Below are positions 10,327 to 19,289 of a stretch of DNA of 64,000 nt, piece after piece. The notes below the pieces were generated by a model. The model made no database searches. It saw only the letters and a list, made by a program, of their open reading frames with translations, and was not told where the DNA came from. The stretch's first letter is position 1. Each line of letters opens with the position of its first letter. Source of the stretch: Amblyomma americanum (taxonomy: Eukaryota > Arthropoda > Arachnida > Ixodida > Ixodidae); contig NC_135497.1 of the NCBI RefSeq assembly GCF_052857255.1, forward strand, positions 545,284,107-545,348,106. The letters are read 5' to 3'. Both the position numbers and the translations under genes were made by a program.

Positions 10327-10751
10327 GGCTGTCCAATCTGCTGTTCTCGTGGGTATTTATGTTTACTGGGTGTAAGCGAGCCTTGAGAGTGTTCACCAGC
10401 GCCACCCTCGACCATAGCGGCGGACGTAGCACGTCCTGTAATACCGCGAGCGTGACGTAGAACGTCATCTAACGGCGAGGGCGGAAACTGTGCGAGAGCC
10501 CTCTTATGCTACCTTTGGCATTAGGACTGCCAGAACCGAGACCCTCGTTAGGCTATCAGCAGACAAGTTAAAGGAAATGAGGGGCCCGTTTGACAAATTT
10601 ATGAAGGGAGCCAAAAGTCACCGAAACCAAGGTGCATAGGGGAACGTTAATTTTTTTTTTAATGTGTTATGCTTATCAGTGGGATAATAATTCTTGGATT
10701 AATAAATCGCTTAAAGACAATTACTTATAAAGCAGCAGAAAAAACAAGCAT

Positions 10752-10824
10752 GCCGCCGGTTGGATCCGAACCCACGACCTCCGAATATCGCGTCCGGTGC
10801 TCTTACCAACTGAGCTACGGCGAA
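10752..10824 (-). tRNA. tRNA-like gene in satellite unit 2
   Basis: This is the second copy of the same 73-nt cloverleaf. It differs in the T-stem, where plus-strand GTGGG has become TTGGA-side sequence (GGTTGGATCC), weakening the first T-stem pair. Anticodon loop, box A and the downstream T-run are as in unit 1. Confidence 0.55.
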
Positions 10825-10950
10825 GGCTGTCCAATCTGCTGCTGTCGTGGGTATTTATGTTTACTGGGTGTAAGCGAGCCTTGAGAGTGTTCACCAGCGC
10901 CACCCTCGACCATAGCGGCGGACGTAGCACGTCCTGTAATACCGCGAGCG

Positions 10951-10998
10951 TAGGGTGCCTCGATGCGCGCGCCCTCTCCGCCGCTCCGTGCAGGGTGG
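10951..10998 (+). repeat. P-like transposon left terminal inverted repeat
   Basis: The 48 bases are the exact reverse complement of 26447-26494. The Ty3/gypsy element at 10999-16137 inserted at the inner edge of this repeat with target duplication GTGG, so the left end of the transposon is physically separated from its interior by 5.1 kb. Confidence 0.95.
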
Positions 10999-11549
10999 TG
11001 TTACGTCTCGCCTTCGACGCGCGGTATAGCCGGCGCGGATGCAACGGACGCCGCGGCTTCGTTCATCGCGGCCGCAACGCCTCCCGCCAAGCGCGTCCAG
11101 GCAGGTTTCAGTGCCACGTGTCGTCGTGCGTGCGTGTGTGTGTGTGTGCATGTTGGTGCTCACGCTTGTCAAAGCGCGGCAGCCGGGGAGAGGAGCTCCC
11201 CAAGTGGGAGGCGAGGAGGTCTAACCGGCGCCGGCCTGGCGGACGCGCCCGTCACGTCTGGACATGTTCAAGCGTCGCCGCATCGGACGCCTCTTCCCAA
11301 GCCGTTCCTTCTTGCCCTCGACTCCGAGGGTATATAAAGAGAGCTGCCCCGGACGCCAACGGAGAGACTTCGATTTCGCCCTTCGAGTAACGTGGTCGCC
11401 CTGACCGGCTGCTCTTTTGCGATGCCAGAATAAACAAGTTGTTCTGTTGCCAGTCGACTCATCCTTTGCCGGGACCTTCGGATGTTTCCAGCTTTGCCCC
11501 AGGCCGCCAGGCCAACGCTACCCTTGGGGCTTGCAACCCAAATGCAACA
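10999..11549 (+). repeat. 5' LTR of copy A
   Basis: Starts TGTTACGTC and ends AAATGCAACA (TG...CA). It contains a TATA box (TATATAAAG, 11331-11339) and a polyadenylation signal AATAAA (11429-11434), giving a plausible U3-R-U5 order. A short GT-rich tract lies near 11128-11150. It matches 15587-16137 in length and nearly in sequence. Confidence 0.95.
11331..11339 (+). promoter_or_regulatory. LTR TATA box
   Basis: TATATAAAG in U3 follows the GC-rich CTCGACTCCGAGGG hairpin-like sequence (11317-11330). It lies about 90 bases upstream of AATAAA, consistent with transcription starting near 11360. The same box is in the 3' LTR (15919-15927) and is TATAAAAAAAG in copy B. Confidence 0.8.
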
Positions 11550-11551
11550 AC

Positions 11552-11572
11552 TGGTTGCCAGCGGTGGGATCC
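11552..11572 (+). promoter_or_regulatory. Primer-binding site
   Basis: Two bases after the LTR lies TGGTTGCCAGCGGTGGGA. TGG pairs with a tRNA CCA end, and GCGGTGGGAT is what the 3' part of arthropod tRNA-Leu would pair with. The exact tRNA is inferred. The same site follows the 5' LTR of copy B. Confidence 0.65.
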
Positions 11573-11863
11573 CGACAACGGAGGCCAGCAGCGAAGATAT
11601 GCGTTCAACTGTATGCTGAGCAGCACAACGACCATCCGGGAGCAGTGCAACGAGCCCTGTGTGATGACTGGTTGCCTGCAGCGGAACGACTGCGCTGAAT
11701 TCTTGGCTGCGAGGTTTGGTGAGTGCGGGACTTTCTTCTTCTGAGTTTTGCCAGGCTTTTGTTAGTGTCAGAAACAGAGCTGGTAATTGTGTTGTCGTTG
11801 CTGCCGGGTTAGTTTGCGGCAAGACAATAGTAGGCAGTAGAGAAAGCAGCATTCGGAGCAGCC

Positions 11864-14800
11864 ATGGATTTGAAGTCGTTGCGCAAACCGAAATTGCTGG
11901 AGCTTGCAAGAGAGTTGGGTCTGGATGTCTCAGACAAACTCAGAAAACCAGAACTGCTAAGGGCTATTCTTGAGTTGGAGGCTGATGATGACGAGCTGTC
12001 GGAATGCCTTGAGACCATTGAGGAGAGGGAGCAAAAAGAGAAAGACGAGCGCGAACGTAAAGAGCAAAAAGAGGAGCGCGAACGTAAAGAACAAAAAGAG
12101 AAAGACGAGCGCGAACGTAAAGAACAAAAAGAAAAAGAGAAAGACGAGCGCGAACGTAAAGAACAAAAAGAGAAAGAGGAGCGCGAACGTAAAGAGCAAA
12201 AAGAAAAAGAAGAGCGCGACCGTCAACACGCTTTGGAAATGAAGCGTCTCGAGGTAGAGATGGAACGCGCTCGTAATGGAAGTCAGGCACACGGTGCAGG
12301 AGAACGGGTATCGTTCAAAATGACTGACCTGATGCGGCCGTTTAAGCTTGGAGAGGACATTGGTTTGTTCCTGGTTAACTTTGAGCGAACGTGCGAGAAG
12401 CAGGGGTTCTCTCGGGAAACGTGGCCACAGCGCTTGCTCACTTTGTTACCCGCCGAGGCGGCCGACGTAGTCGCTCGCTTGAAGAGAGAGGAGGCAGAGG
12501 ATTTCGACCAAGTGAAATCAAGTCTGCTAAAAAAGTACAGGCTGTCAGCGGAGGCGTTCCGTCGGAAGTTTCGGGAAAATGAAAAAGGCAGAAATGAGTC
12601 ATATACAGAGTTTGCCTACAGGCTTATGTCAAACATGCAGGAGTGGCTCAAAGAAGAGAAAGCGTTTGGTGACCACGAGAAAATTCTGCAGTGTTTCGGG
12701 CTGGAACAGTTTTATAGTCGGTTACCTGAGAACGTGCGGTACTGGGTCTTGGATAGGCCAGACGTTAGTACAGTGGCTAAAGCCGCCGAGCTAGCCGAGG
12801 AGTTTGTGACGCGTCGGGCTCGCGGAGCTAAGGACGGTCAAAAGGGTGAATTTGGCTCCAAGTCTGAGAGGCCGAAGTTCACACCCATGAGAGCAAGGGG
12901 GGACACGCGTAGTGCGGATGCGAGTGAAAGCAGTCCGACCGAACGTAAGGAGACGGCGGCAGCCGAAGCCGAACGCAGAAAGCGGTTCGAGGCGAGGCAA
13001 GCGCGCGTGTGTTATACGTGCCAGAAGCCGGGTCACTTTTCGGCGCAGTGTCCAGAAACAAAAAGAGAAGTCGTGTGTTTGTCATTATGTAACGGTGACG
13101 AGAACATGAAGCTTCTCGAGCCTTACATGCGAGACTTCCTCGTGAACGGGAAAGAGTGCCGAGTGCTTCGTGATTCCGCAGCTACAATGGATGTAGTTCA
13201 CCCCTCTTACGTAGAACCCGATATGTTCACGGGCGAGTGCGCATGGATCAAGCAAGCCTTGGAAGCTCATAGCGTGTGTCTGCCCGTAGCAAAAGTGCTT
13301 ATTGAAGGACCTTTCGGAGCACTTGAGACGGAGGCCGTAGTGTCATCTATGCTGCCCCCCCAGTACCCGTACCTATTTTCGAACAGGTCCGATCACCTCC
13401 TGCGCGAGAAGGGGCTTTTGTTTGGTGAGGCTAGCGTTCAGGCCTTAACCAGATCGAGAGTTCGGGAGCTCGCTGCAAAGGCGGTAGTTGCGGGGCCGAC
13501 GTTGTCGAACAATGAAAAAGGGTCGGAGGCGCTGCAAGCTGATATTCCGAGCACGTCAGAACTGGATAAAATTGAGCCTGTAGCGTTGAAGGCACCAGGT
13601 ACTGGAGAGGAAATGCCCGACACGGGAAAGTTAGAAGAGCTTCCGGTCGAGCTTCCGGGACTAGGCTCAGTGACGAACAGGGAAGACACTGATCAGGTCA
13701 TTAGTGACTTACTCAGTAAAGCACCGCTGTCGCCTGAGCAGAAAACCGAACTACACCAACTCTTACAAGAGTTTCAAGGTCAGTTCTCTGAGAGGCCTGG
13801 TAGGACTTCTGTCCTTACGCATGATATAGAACTTACCTCCCCAGAGCCAGTACGATCCAAGGCGTACCGGGTGTCACCCCGCCAGCGCGATATTGTGGAG
13901 GCTGATGTAAAGAAAATGCTACAGCTCGGTGTTATTGAGGCGGGTGAGAGTGATTATACCTCCCCCTTGATTTTAGTTGAGGTACCGGGCAAGGAACCTC
14001 GTCCTTGCGTCGACTACCGCAGGCTTAATTCCATCACTAAGGATCAAATTTATCCGATCCCTAACATCGAGGAGCGCCTTGAGAAAGTTAGTAGCGCTCA
14101 GTTTATTTCCACCCTAGATCTCGTCAGGGGTTATTGGCAGGTTCCACTTACAGAAGAGGCTAGTAGGTATGCGGCGTTCATTTCACCAATGGGAACATTC
14201 CGTCCTAAAGTTTTGAGTTTTGGTTTGAAGAACGCGCCATACTGCTTTTCAAGCCTCATGGACAAAGTGTTGCGGGGACAGGAAGAATTTGCTTTACCGT
14301 ATTTAGACGACGTAGCGATATTCTCCGCATCCTGGTCTGAGCATATGGCACACTTGCGGGCAGTGCTAACCCGCCTGCGCGAAGCGGGCTTGACAGTCAA
14401 GGCTCCCAAGTGCCAATTAGCACAGGCCGAGGTTGTCTACCTCGGTCACGTGATTGGACAGGGTCGTCGCCGCCCCTCTGAAATAAAGGTGGCCGCTGTG
14501 CGAGACTTCCCGCAACCGCGCACGAAGACCGATACTCGGTCGTTCTTAGGTGTCGCCGGCTACTATCAGAGGTACATCCCCAGGTACTCCGATATCGCGG
14601 CTCCCCTGACGGATGCTCTAAGAAAAACAGAGCCCCAAACAGTCGTCTGGAGCGAGACAAAGGAGAGAGCTTTTAGCGCCCTAAATAGCGCCCTAACAAG
14701 CCAGCCTGTGCTACGATCGCCAGACTATACCAAAGGGTTCGTTGTTCAGTGCGATGCTAGTGAGCGAGGCATGGGCGTTGTACTGTGCCAAAGGGACAAT

Positions 14801-15106
14801 GGAGAAGTGGAACACCCCGTCCTGTATGCTAGTCGTAAGCTGACCTGTCGTGAGCAGGCGTACAGCGCCACCGAGATAGAGTGTGCGTGTCTCGTGTGGG
14901 CCGTTCAGAAATTGTCATGCTACCTAGCCGGCTCGAGGTTTATCATTGAGACGGATCACTGCCCTCTCCAATGGCTGCAGACCATCTCTCCCAAAAATGG
15001 CCGCCTCCTGCGCTGGAGCCTCGCTTTGCAACAATATTCCTTTGAGGTGCGTTACAAAGAGGGGAGTCTCAACGGTAACGCCGATGGCTTAAGTCGAAGC
15101 CCCTAA
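11864..15106 (+). CDS. Gag-PR-RT-RNase H polyprotein lacking integrase
   Basis: A 1,080-residue frame with start ATG in the context GCCATGG. Residues ~45-125 are a highly charged Lys/Glu/Arg coiled coil of repeated ERKEQKEK-type units. The capsid region (~150-320) includes a SCAN-like stretch (FGLEQFYSRLPENVRYWVL). A CCHC knuckle CYTCQKPGHFSAQC is near 384, and a retropepsin-like segment has DSAAT where DTG/DSG is expected (~440). RT follows (PCVDYRRLN, YLDD ~812), then RNase H (CDASERG ~962, IETDHCPL) and the end GLSRSP. Compared with copy B, 443 codons encoding integrase are missing at residue ~588 and the frame is preserved. The charged repeat is longer than in B. RT and RNase H look catalytically intact, so it may encode a functional but non-integrating enzyme. 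Confidence 0.93.
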   Translation: MDLKSLRKPKLLELARELGLDVSDKLRKPELLRAILELEADDDELSECLETIEEREQKEKDERERKEQKEERERKEQKEKDERERKEQKEKEKDERERKEQKEKEERERKEQKEKEERDRQHALEMKRLEVEMERARNGSQAHGAGERVSFKMTDLMRPFKLGEDIGLFLVNFERTCEKQGFSRETWPQRLLTLLPAEAADVVARLKREEAEDFDQVKSSLLKKYRLSAEAFRRKFRENEKGRNESYTEFAYRLMSNMQEWLKEEKAFGDHEKILQCFGLEQFYSRLPENVRYWVLDRPDVSTVAKAAELAEEFVTRRARGAKDGQKGEFGSKSERPKFTPMRARGDTRSADASESSPTERKETAAAEAERRKRFEARQARVCYTCQKPGHFSAQCPETKREVVCLSLCNGDENMKLLEPYMRDFLVNGKECRVLRDSAATMDVVHPSYVEPDMFTGECAWIKQALEAHSVCLPVAKVLIEGPFGALETEAVVSSMLPPQYPYLFSNRSDHLLREKGLLFGEASVQALTRSRVRELAAKAVVAGPTLSNNEKGSEALQADIPSTSELDKIEPVALKAPGTGEEMPDTGKLEELPVELPGLGSVTNREDTDQVISDLLSKAPLSPEQKTELHQLLQEFQGQFSERPGRTSVLTHDIELTSPEPVRSKAYRVSPRQRDIVEADVKKMLQLGVIEAGESDYTSPLILVEVPGKEPRPCVDYRRLNSITKDQIYPIPNIEERLEKVSSAQFISTLDLVRGYWQVPLTEEASRYAAFISPMGTFRPKVLSFGLKNAPYCFSSLMDKVLRGQEEFALPYLDDVAIFSASWSEHMAHLRAVLTRLREAGLTVKAPKCQLAQAEVVYLGHVIGQGRRRPSEIKVAAVRDFPQPRTKTDTRSFLGVAGYYQRYIPRYSDIAAPLTDALRKTEPQTVVWSETKERAFSALNSALTSQPVLRSPDYTKGFVVQCDASERGMGVVLCQRDNGEVEHPVLYASRKLTCREQAYSATEIECACLVWAVQKLSCYLAGSRFIIETDHCPLQWLQTISPKNGRLLRWSLALQQYSFEVRYKEGSLNGNADGLSRSP

Positions 15107-15586
15107 CGTAGGAATCCGCCTCAAAGTTGTTGGTTACTGATGTTTTCTTCCTGAGGCAGGATTTTTAACATATTGCTTTTGTTTAGTGTTTCAAAGTGAT
15201 TATGTGCTTTCTAGTGCAATTTTCCAATTTGTGGACGCGTTCTGAGTGCTGCTTGACTACTGTAAGGAACTAGGCAGTAGTATAAAAGGGGAAAGAGCCT
15301 GGCAGAGCTTGGTGAGGGTTGTCTCGTGCTTGCTGACTGAGCGGTTGCGTTTCGGCGTAGTTCTAACGCTTGCTGGGAACGAGCACAAAAATGGCAACTC
15401 TCCTGAAGTGACTTTGCAGTGCCCTGTGTGATCCTGAACCTGAGAACGAAGCCTTCTCTGTGCGCTGCGCTCAAGCAACGTCGAGGGACGACCGGTTTCG
15501 TTTACGAGCATCATCGAGCGACATCCCTCTGGACAGCGGATGCAGTCCCCTGACCATCGGGATCTCCTTCTCCCGGCGGGGCGGTC
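15107..15586 (+). other. Copy A 3' untranslated region and polypurine tract
   Basis: 480 bp between the polyprotein stop and the 3' LTR, closely matched by 39246-39725 in copy B. It contains AGTATAAAAGGGG (15280-15292), a TATA-like site that is also present in copy B. The last bases (TCCCGGCGGGGCGGTC) are the probable plus-strand priming site. Confidence 0.7.
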
Positions 15587-16137
15587 TGTTACGTCTCGCC
15601 TTCGACGCGCGGTATAGCCGGCGCGGATGCAACGGACGCCGCGGCTTCGTTCATCGCGGCCGCAACGCCTCCCGCCAAGCGCGTCCAGGCAGGTTTCAGT
15701 GCCACGTGTCGTCGTGCGTGCGTGCGTGTGTGTGTGCATGTTGGTGCTCACGCTTGTCAAAGCGCGGCAGCCGGGGAGAGGAGCTCCCCAAGTGGGAGGC
15801 GAGGAGGTCTAACCGGCGCCGGCCTGGCGGACGCGCCCGTCACGTCTGGACATGTTCAAGCGTCGCCGCATCGGACGCCTCTTCCCAAGCCGTTCCTTCT
15901 TGCCCTCGACTCCGAGGGTATATAAAGAGAGCTGCCCCGGACGCCAACGGAGAGACTTCGATTTCGCCCTTCGAGTAACGTGGTCGCCCTGACCGGCTGC
16001 TCTTTTGCGATGCCAGAATAAACAAGTTGTTCTGTTGCCAGTCGACTCATCCTTTGCCGGGACCTTCGGATGTTTCCAGCTATGCCCCAGGCCGCCAGGC
16101 CAACGCTACCTTTGGGGCTTGCAACCCAAATGCAACA
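15587..16137 (+). repeat. 3' LTR of copy A
   Basis: 551 bp, the same length as the 5' LTR. I see three substitutions: one in the GT tract, TTTGCCCC to TATGCCCC, and CTACCCTTGG to CTACCTTTGG. That is about 0.5% divergence. It is followed by GTGG, the target duplication. Confidence 0.95.
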
Positions 16138-16141
16138 GTGG

Positions 16142-17246
16142 GGACAACCGCGTCGTCTGCTGCAGTGTCCGCCATATTTGAGCCCACTCGTTTCAGAACA
16201 CTGGAGGTAAGCTTCTCTGCGCAGCGAAGGCCCCTTCACCATCGCGGCGAAACAGGTTTTGGAGGCAGAAATAGGGTGCATCGCTGGGGACATCTATTGT
16301 TGCCGAACCCTTTCCTACAGGCTTCTGCCCTGTGTTGCTTTCACAATAAAGAGATTAGGGGCCGCTCTCCCAAGCCATTGCTGCGGTTACAATGCACCCT
16401 CCCCGGGCTGCATTCCTGAAGGAAATTTGAAACGCAGCTGTGCCAAGGTGCTCGCCTGGCCGTGCACACCATAACATAAAGGAATAAAAGTCGTTTGCGC
16501 TGCACCCAACTCTTCTCCCTCGGACAGTTCGCGTCGCAATCGTAAAGGTGTTTTTTTTATGCAGAAAAGCTGACTTACGGAGTTTTGTAAATTGTCTGGG
16601 ACTCAGTGCGCTGACTCGCAAAAACAGAGTTTATCTCGTTCGCCGCAACGTATTAGTCAATATTAAATGCTGAGAATGATAAGGCTTATTAATGAAACAT
16701 TTTACCCCCTCAGAATCAAATGGACGCAATCTGTAGGCCCTTGGACATTCGTAGTCGTTTGATCCTTGGCATCGCTTGTTTTTGTTTGTTAATTTGTGCA
16801 GGTAAAAAAAAGAAACAATGCTGTGGTACAGGAGTTTGCACTGTAGCTGTAATATACAATGCAGCTGCATAATTCGTGCAGCTTTTTTTCATGTAAAGTA
16901 ACCACTTTAACAAAGCATGGGATAATTTCGGCGCCTTCATACCTTCACCGAAAACATTAAGTGAACGCAAACTTGACTGTGAAAAATATTCTCATGAAAA
17001 GGCAAAAAAATAACATCTATCAACAGAGCCTATATTGGGAAAATGCGCGTGTCTCATCGACAGAGGAAGTTTTTCTTATATAGTGTGAAGAGTTAATGAG
17101 AAACGTAAGTGCATAAATTTCACTTACTTAGGAGTTGTAATAATGCAGTTTATTTATGTTGTAAATTATTAAAGCTACTGTCAAAAAATAGGAGACAAGC
17201 GAACTATGGTGAATTTGACATTTATACACAATATTTACAAATCTCT
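16142..17246. other. P-like transposon left subterminal and 3' noncoding region
   Basis: This is the transposon interior between its left terminal repeat (displaced by copy A) and the transposase stop. It holds one arm of the 19-bp subterminal inverted repeat (16171-16189). No coding motif is seen. AT-rich sequence downstream of the stop includes TTTATTTAT at 17149-17157 (AATAAA on the minus strand), a candidate polyadenylation signal for the transposase mRNA. Confidence 0.6.
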
Positions 17247-17737
17247 TCACGGCAAGCTGACGCCAGCACACGTTTTGCTTGCATGTCCATTGACTTTTTT
17301 TTCTTCCAGTTGTCGCAGGTGAATTCGCAGCCTCGTTCGAGCGTAGGTCGAGTATAACAACTTCTGAATGATTTCGTTGTGAACCTGGCATGTTTCAACA
17401 TTAAACGGAACCATTTGTCTTAGGTATGTTATCACAGCCTGCACTGGAGATTTCATAGTTAGAAGGCTTTCCGCCCATTCTGTGATGCCCTTAAAATGCT
17501 CCTCGCACGACTTCAGCACTTTCATCACTTCAGGACTGGGGTAATGCAGGTTGTCGCCATTTTCGAGGTACTCCTTCAGCCTTGTGAGATATGCATTTTC
17601 AGCGTCACTAGAACCGAGCAGAGTAGCTTTGCACTGCTCGCAATTATTTATGGCTTTCAGAATACCTTTAACGAGGAATCCGGCAATATGGAACAGAATG
17701 CTGCATTCAGTCGATGTTAGCGCATTCAGTCGATGTT
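17247..17737 (-). pseudogene. Transposase C-terminal part
   Basis: Read on the minus strand from 17719: LTSTECSILFHIAGFLVKGI, then NNCEQCKATLLG and SPEVMKVLKSCEEHFKGITE, ending at a stop at 17247-17249. The (L/I)AGF...K.I....C..C pattern is the C-terminal signature of THAP9/P transposases. An 18-base segment GCATTCAGTCGATGTTAG is duplicated at 17702-17719 and 17721-17738, next to the LINE 5' end, which would shift the frame at the junction. Confidence 0.85.
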
Positions 17738-17739
17738 AG

Positions 17740-18401
17740 GGCTCGGTAGCTGTGCCATGTCGCAGCCTCCTCATCCACTGGTTTTCGCTACGCAGGTGCT
17801 CGCGCCTGCCTTTGCCTACATCTTCCCAGCCATCTTCGACACTTCGTGGCTTGTTCTACCGGACCCAGAGCGGCCGGTCTGCGTCGGGTACAACGGACCA
17901 TTCAGTTTGAGCAGCGCAGATGCATCGGTGAAAAGAGCGCCCCCTTCCTGGACCCTCGACATCGGATGGCAAGCGCAACCGCCAGCGACAACATCGACCC
18001 TGTCAACATATAAAGAGCACCGCCTTCCGCCCGCGCTCTGTGGGCTCGGTAGCTGTGCCATGTCGCAGCCTCCTCATCCACTGGTTTTCGCTACGCAGGT
18101 GCTCGCGCCTGCCTTTGCCTACATCTTCCCAGCCATCTTCGACACTTCGTGGCTTGTTCTACCGGACCCAGAGCGGCCGGTCTGCGTCGGGTACAACGGA
18201 CCATTCAGTTTGAGCAGCGCAGATGCATCGGTGAAAAGAGCGCCCCCTTCCTGGACCCTCGACATCGGATGGCAAGCGCAACCGCCAGCGACAACATCGA
18301 CCCTGTCAACATATAAAGAGCACTGCCTTCCGCCCGCGCTCTGTGGGCTCGGTAGCTGTGCCATGTCGCAGCCTCCTCATCCACTGGTTTTCGCTACGCA
18401 G
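17740..18401 (+). promoter_or_regulatory. 303-bp tandem promoter monomers
   Basis: GGCTCGGTAGCTGTGCCATG recurs at 17740, 18043 and 18346: two full 303-bp units and a partial third. I see only one difference between the two full units (CACCGCC versus CACTGCC). Each full unit ends with ATATAAAGAGCA about 30 bp before the next GGCTCGG, so each unit would direct starts into the next one. The arrangement parallels the monomeric 5' UTR promoters of mouse L1. The period is a multiple of three, so the reading frame stays open across the array. Confidence 0.85.
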
Positions 18402-19253
18402 GTTAGTCCATCATACTGCCTCTTTTCTAAAAAATGTAGTGACCGTTGCCTGGTACAGCTTCCGAGCCTGCAGTGTTGCATTTCTATTGCTGGTGAATGC
18501 TTTTCTGTTGTAAAATATCTTCTTCTTTTGTCCGGAGATGTTGAGATGAACCATGGTCCGGACAAAGTTGATAGTGTTCTTGCTGAACTCAAGAAGTTGT
18601 CAGCCGTTCAAGGCCAAATAATCGCGGATGTACAGGACCTTAAAGGTCAGATGCGTTCTGTCGACCAAACCATTTCCGACCTGAGCAAACGCCTAGCAGA
18701 CCTGGAAAGCCTCTTTCAGGACATTGCTACCCTAAAATCTGATCTAGAATCCGTCAATTCCATTGCCGCCGGGACGGCAGCTCTTGTTACTAACCTTGAG
18801 GCCCGAATAGACGACACAGAAAACAGATCACGCCGCAACAACCTGATATTCTATGGCCTTCCAGACTCCAATCCCCGCGAATCATTCATCGAATCTGAAG
18901 AAATAATAATTAAGCACTGTCAGAATAAGTTAATGTTAACCTTAGAGCCCAGTCAGATAGAGCGTGCCCATCGCTTGGGACGCCATAACGAGGACCGCCA
19001 ACGGCCAATTATAGCAAAATTCGTCTCCTTCAAAACCAAAGAAACTATCCTTTCCAAAGGTCCTATGCTGAAGGACACGAACTATAGCATTGGAGAAGAT
19101 TTTACCCGCTCTGTTCAAAAAGCCCGCAAACATCTTGTCGCATTTGCAAGAGCAGAAACCGGACCGTTTTCTTTGCGGTACAAGACCCTATTTCTCGGCA
19201 AAAAACGCTACACTTTTGATGCTGCCACCGAAATGGTGAAAGAAATAGCATAG
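18363..19253 (+). CDS. LINE ORF1 protein (coiled coil plus RNA-binding)
   Basis: 296 residues if the ATG after the last TATA-like box is used; upstream in-frame ATGs lie in the promoter monomers. After a Cys-rich, hydrophobic N-terminal region comes LLLLSGDVEMNHGPD (residues ~54-68), a 2A-like peptide with Pro changed to His. A coiled coil (~75-160) follows, then an RRM-like segment beginning RRNNLIFYGLP and continuing AHRLGRHNEDRQRPIIAKF, ending KEIA. ORF1 proteins of this kind coat LINE RNA and act as nucleic-acid chaperones. No stop or frameshift is visible. ORF2 follows in a different frame about 30-150 bp downstream. Confidence 0.85.
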   Translation: MSQPPHPLVFATQVSPSYCLFSKKCSDRCLVQLPSLQCCISIAGECFSVVKYLLLLSGDVEMNHGPDKVDSVLAELKKLSAVQGQIIADVQDLKGQMRSVDQTISDLSKRLADLESLFQDIATLKSDLESVNSIAAGTAALVTNLEARIDDTENRSRRNNLIFYGLPDSNPRESFIESEEIIIKHCQNKLMLTLEPSQIERAHRLGRHNEDRQRPIIAKFVSFKTKETILSKGPMLKDTNYSIGEDFTRSVQKARKHLVAFARAETGPFSLRYKTLFLGKKRYTFDAATEMVKEIA

Positions 19254-19289
19254 CGCTCACCGCACAATCGTCACTTATCTAATCCACGC

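Larger units (their letters stand above)
10999..16137 (+). mobile_element. Ty3/gypsy, Gmr1-like order, copy A (integrase deleted)
   Basis: A 5,139-bp LTR retrotransposon with 551-bp LTRs (10999-11549 and 15587-16137) differing at about three positions that I can see, so the insertion is young. A 4-bp target duplication GTGG flanks it (10995-10998 and 16138-16141). A primer-binding site follows the 5' LTR, one long gag-pol frame lies in the middle and a G-rich tract (GGCGGGGCGG, about 15575) precedes the 3' LTR. It belongs to the same family as 33883-40303 but lacks 1,329 bp encoding integrase. Without integrase it could only move with help from another copy. Confidence 0.95.

Noticed and set aside
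11957..12292. Minus-strand frames rich in Leu, Phe and Ala opposite Gag
   Set aside because: They are complements of the Lys/Glu repeat in the real Gag frame; no motif of their own and only repeat-driven openness.
13600..13660. Copy A as the ancestral form with integrase gained later in copy B
   Set aside because: The 8-bp direct repeats bordering the segment in B and the single copy in A are the pattern of a deletion. A gypsy family without integrase could not have been autonomous.
17733..18362. Treating the open frame through the LINE monomers as part of ORF1 protein
   Set aside because: The frame is open because the unit is 303 bp. TATA-like boxes inside it mean the mature mRNA should start downstream, so ORF1 is taken from 18363.
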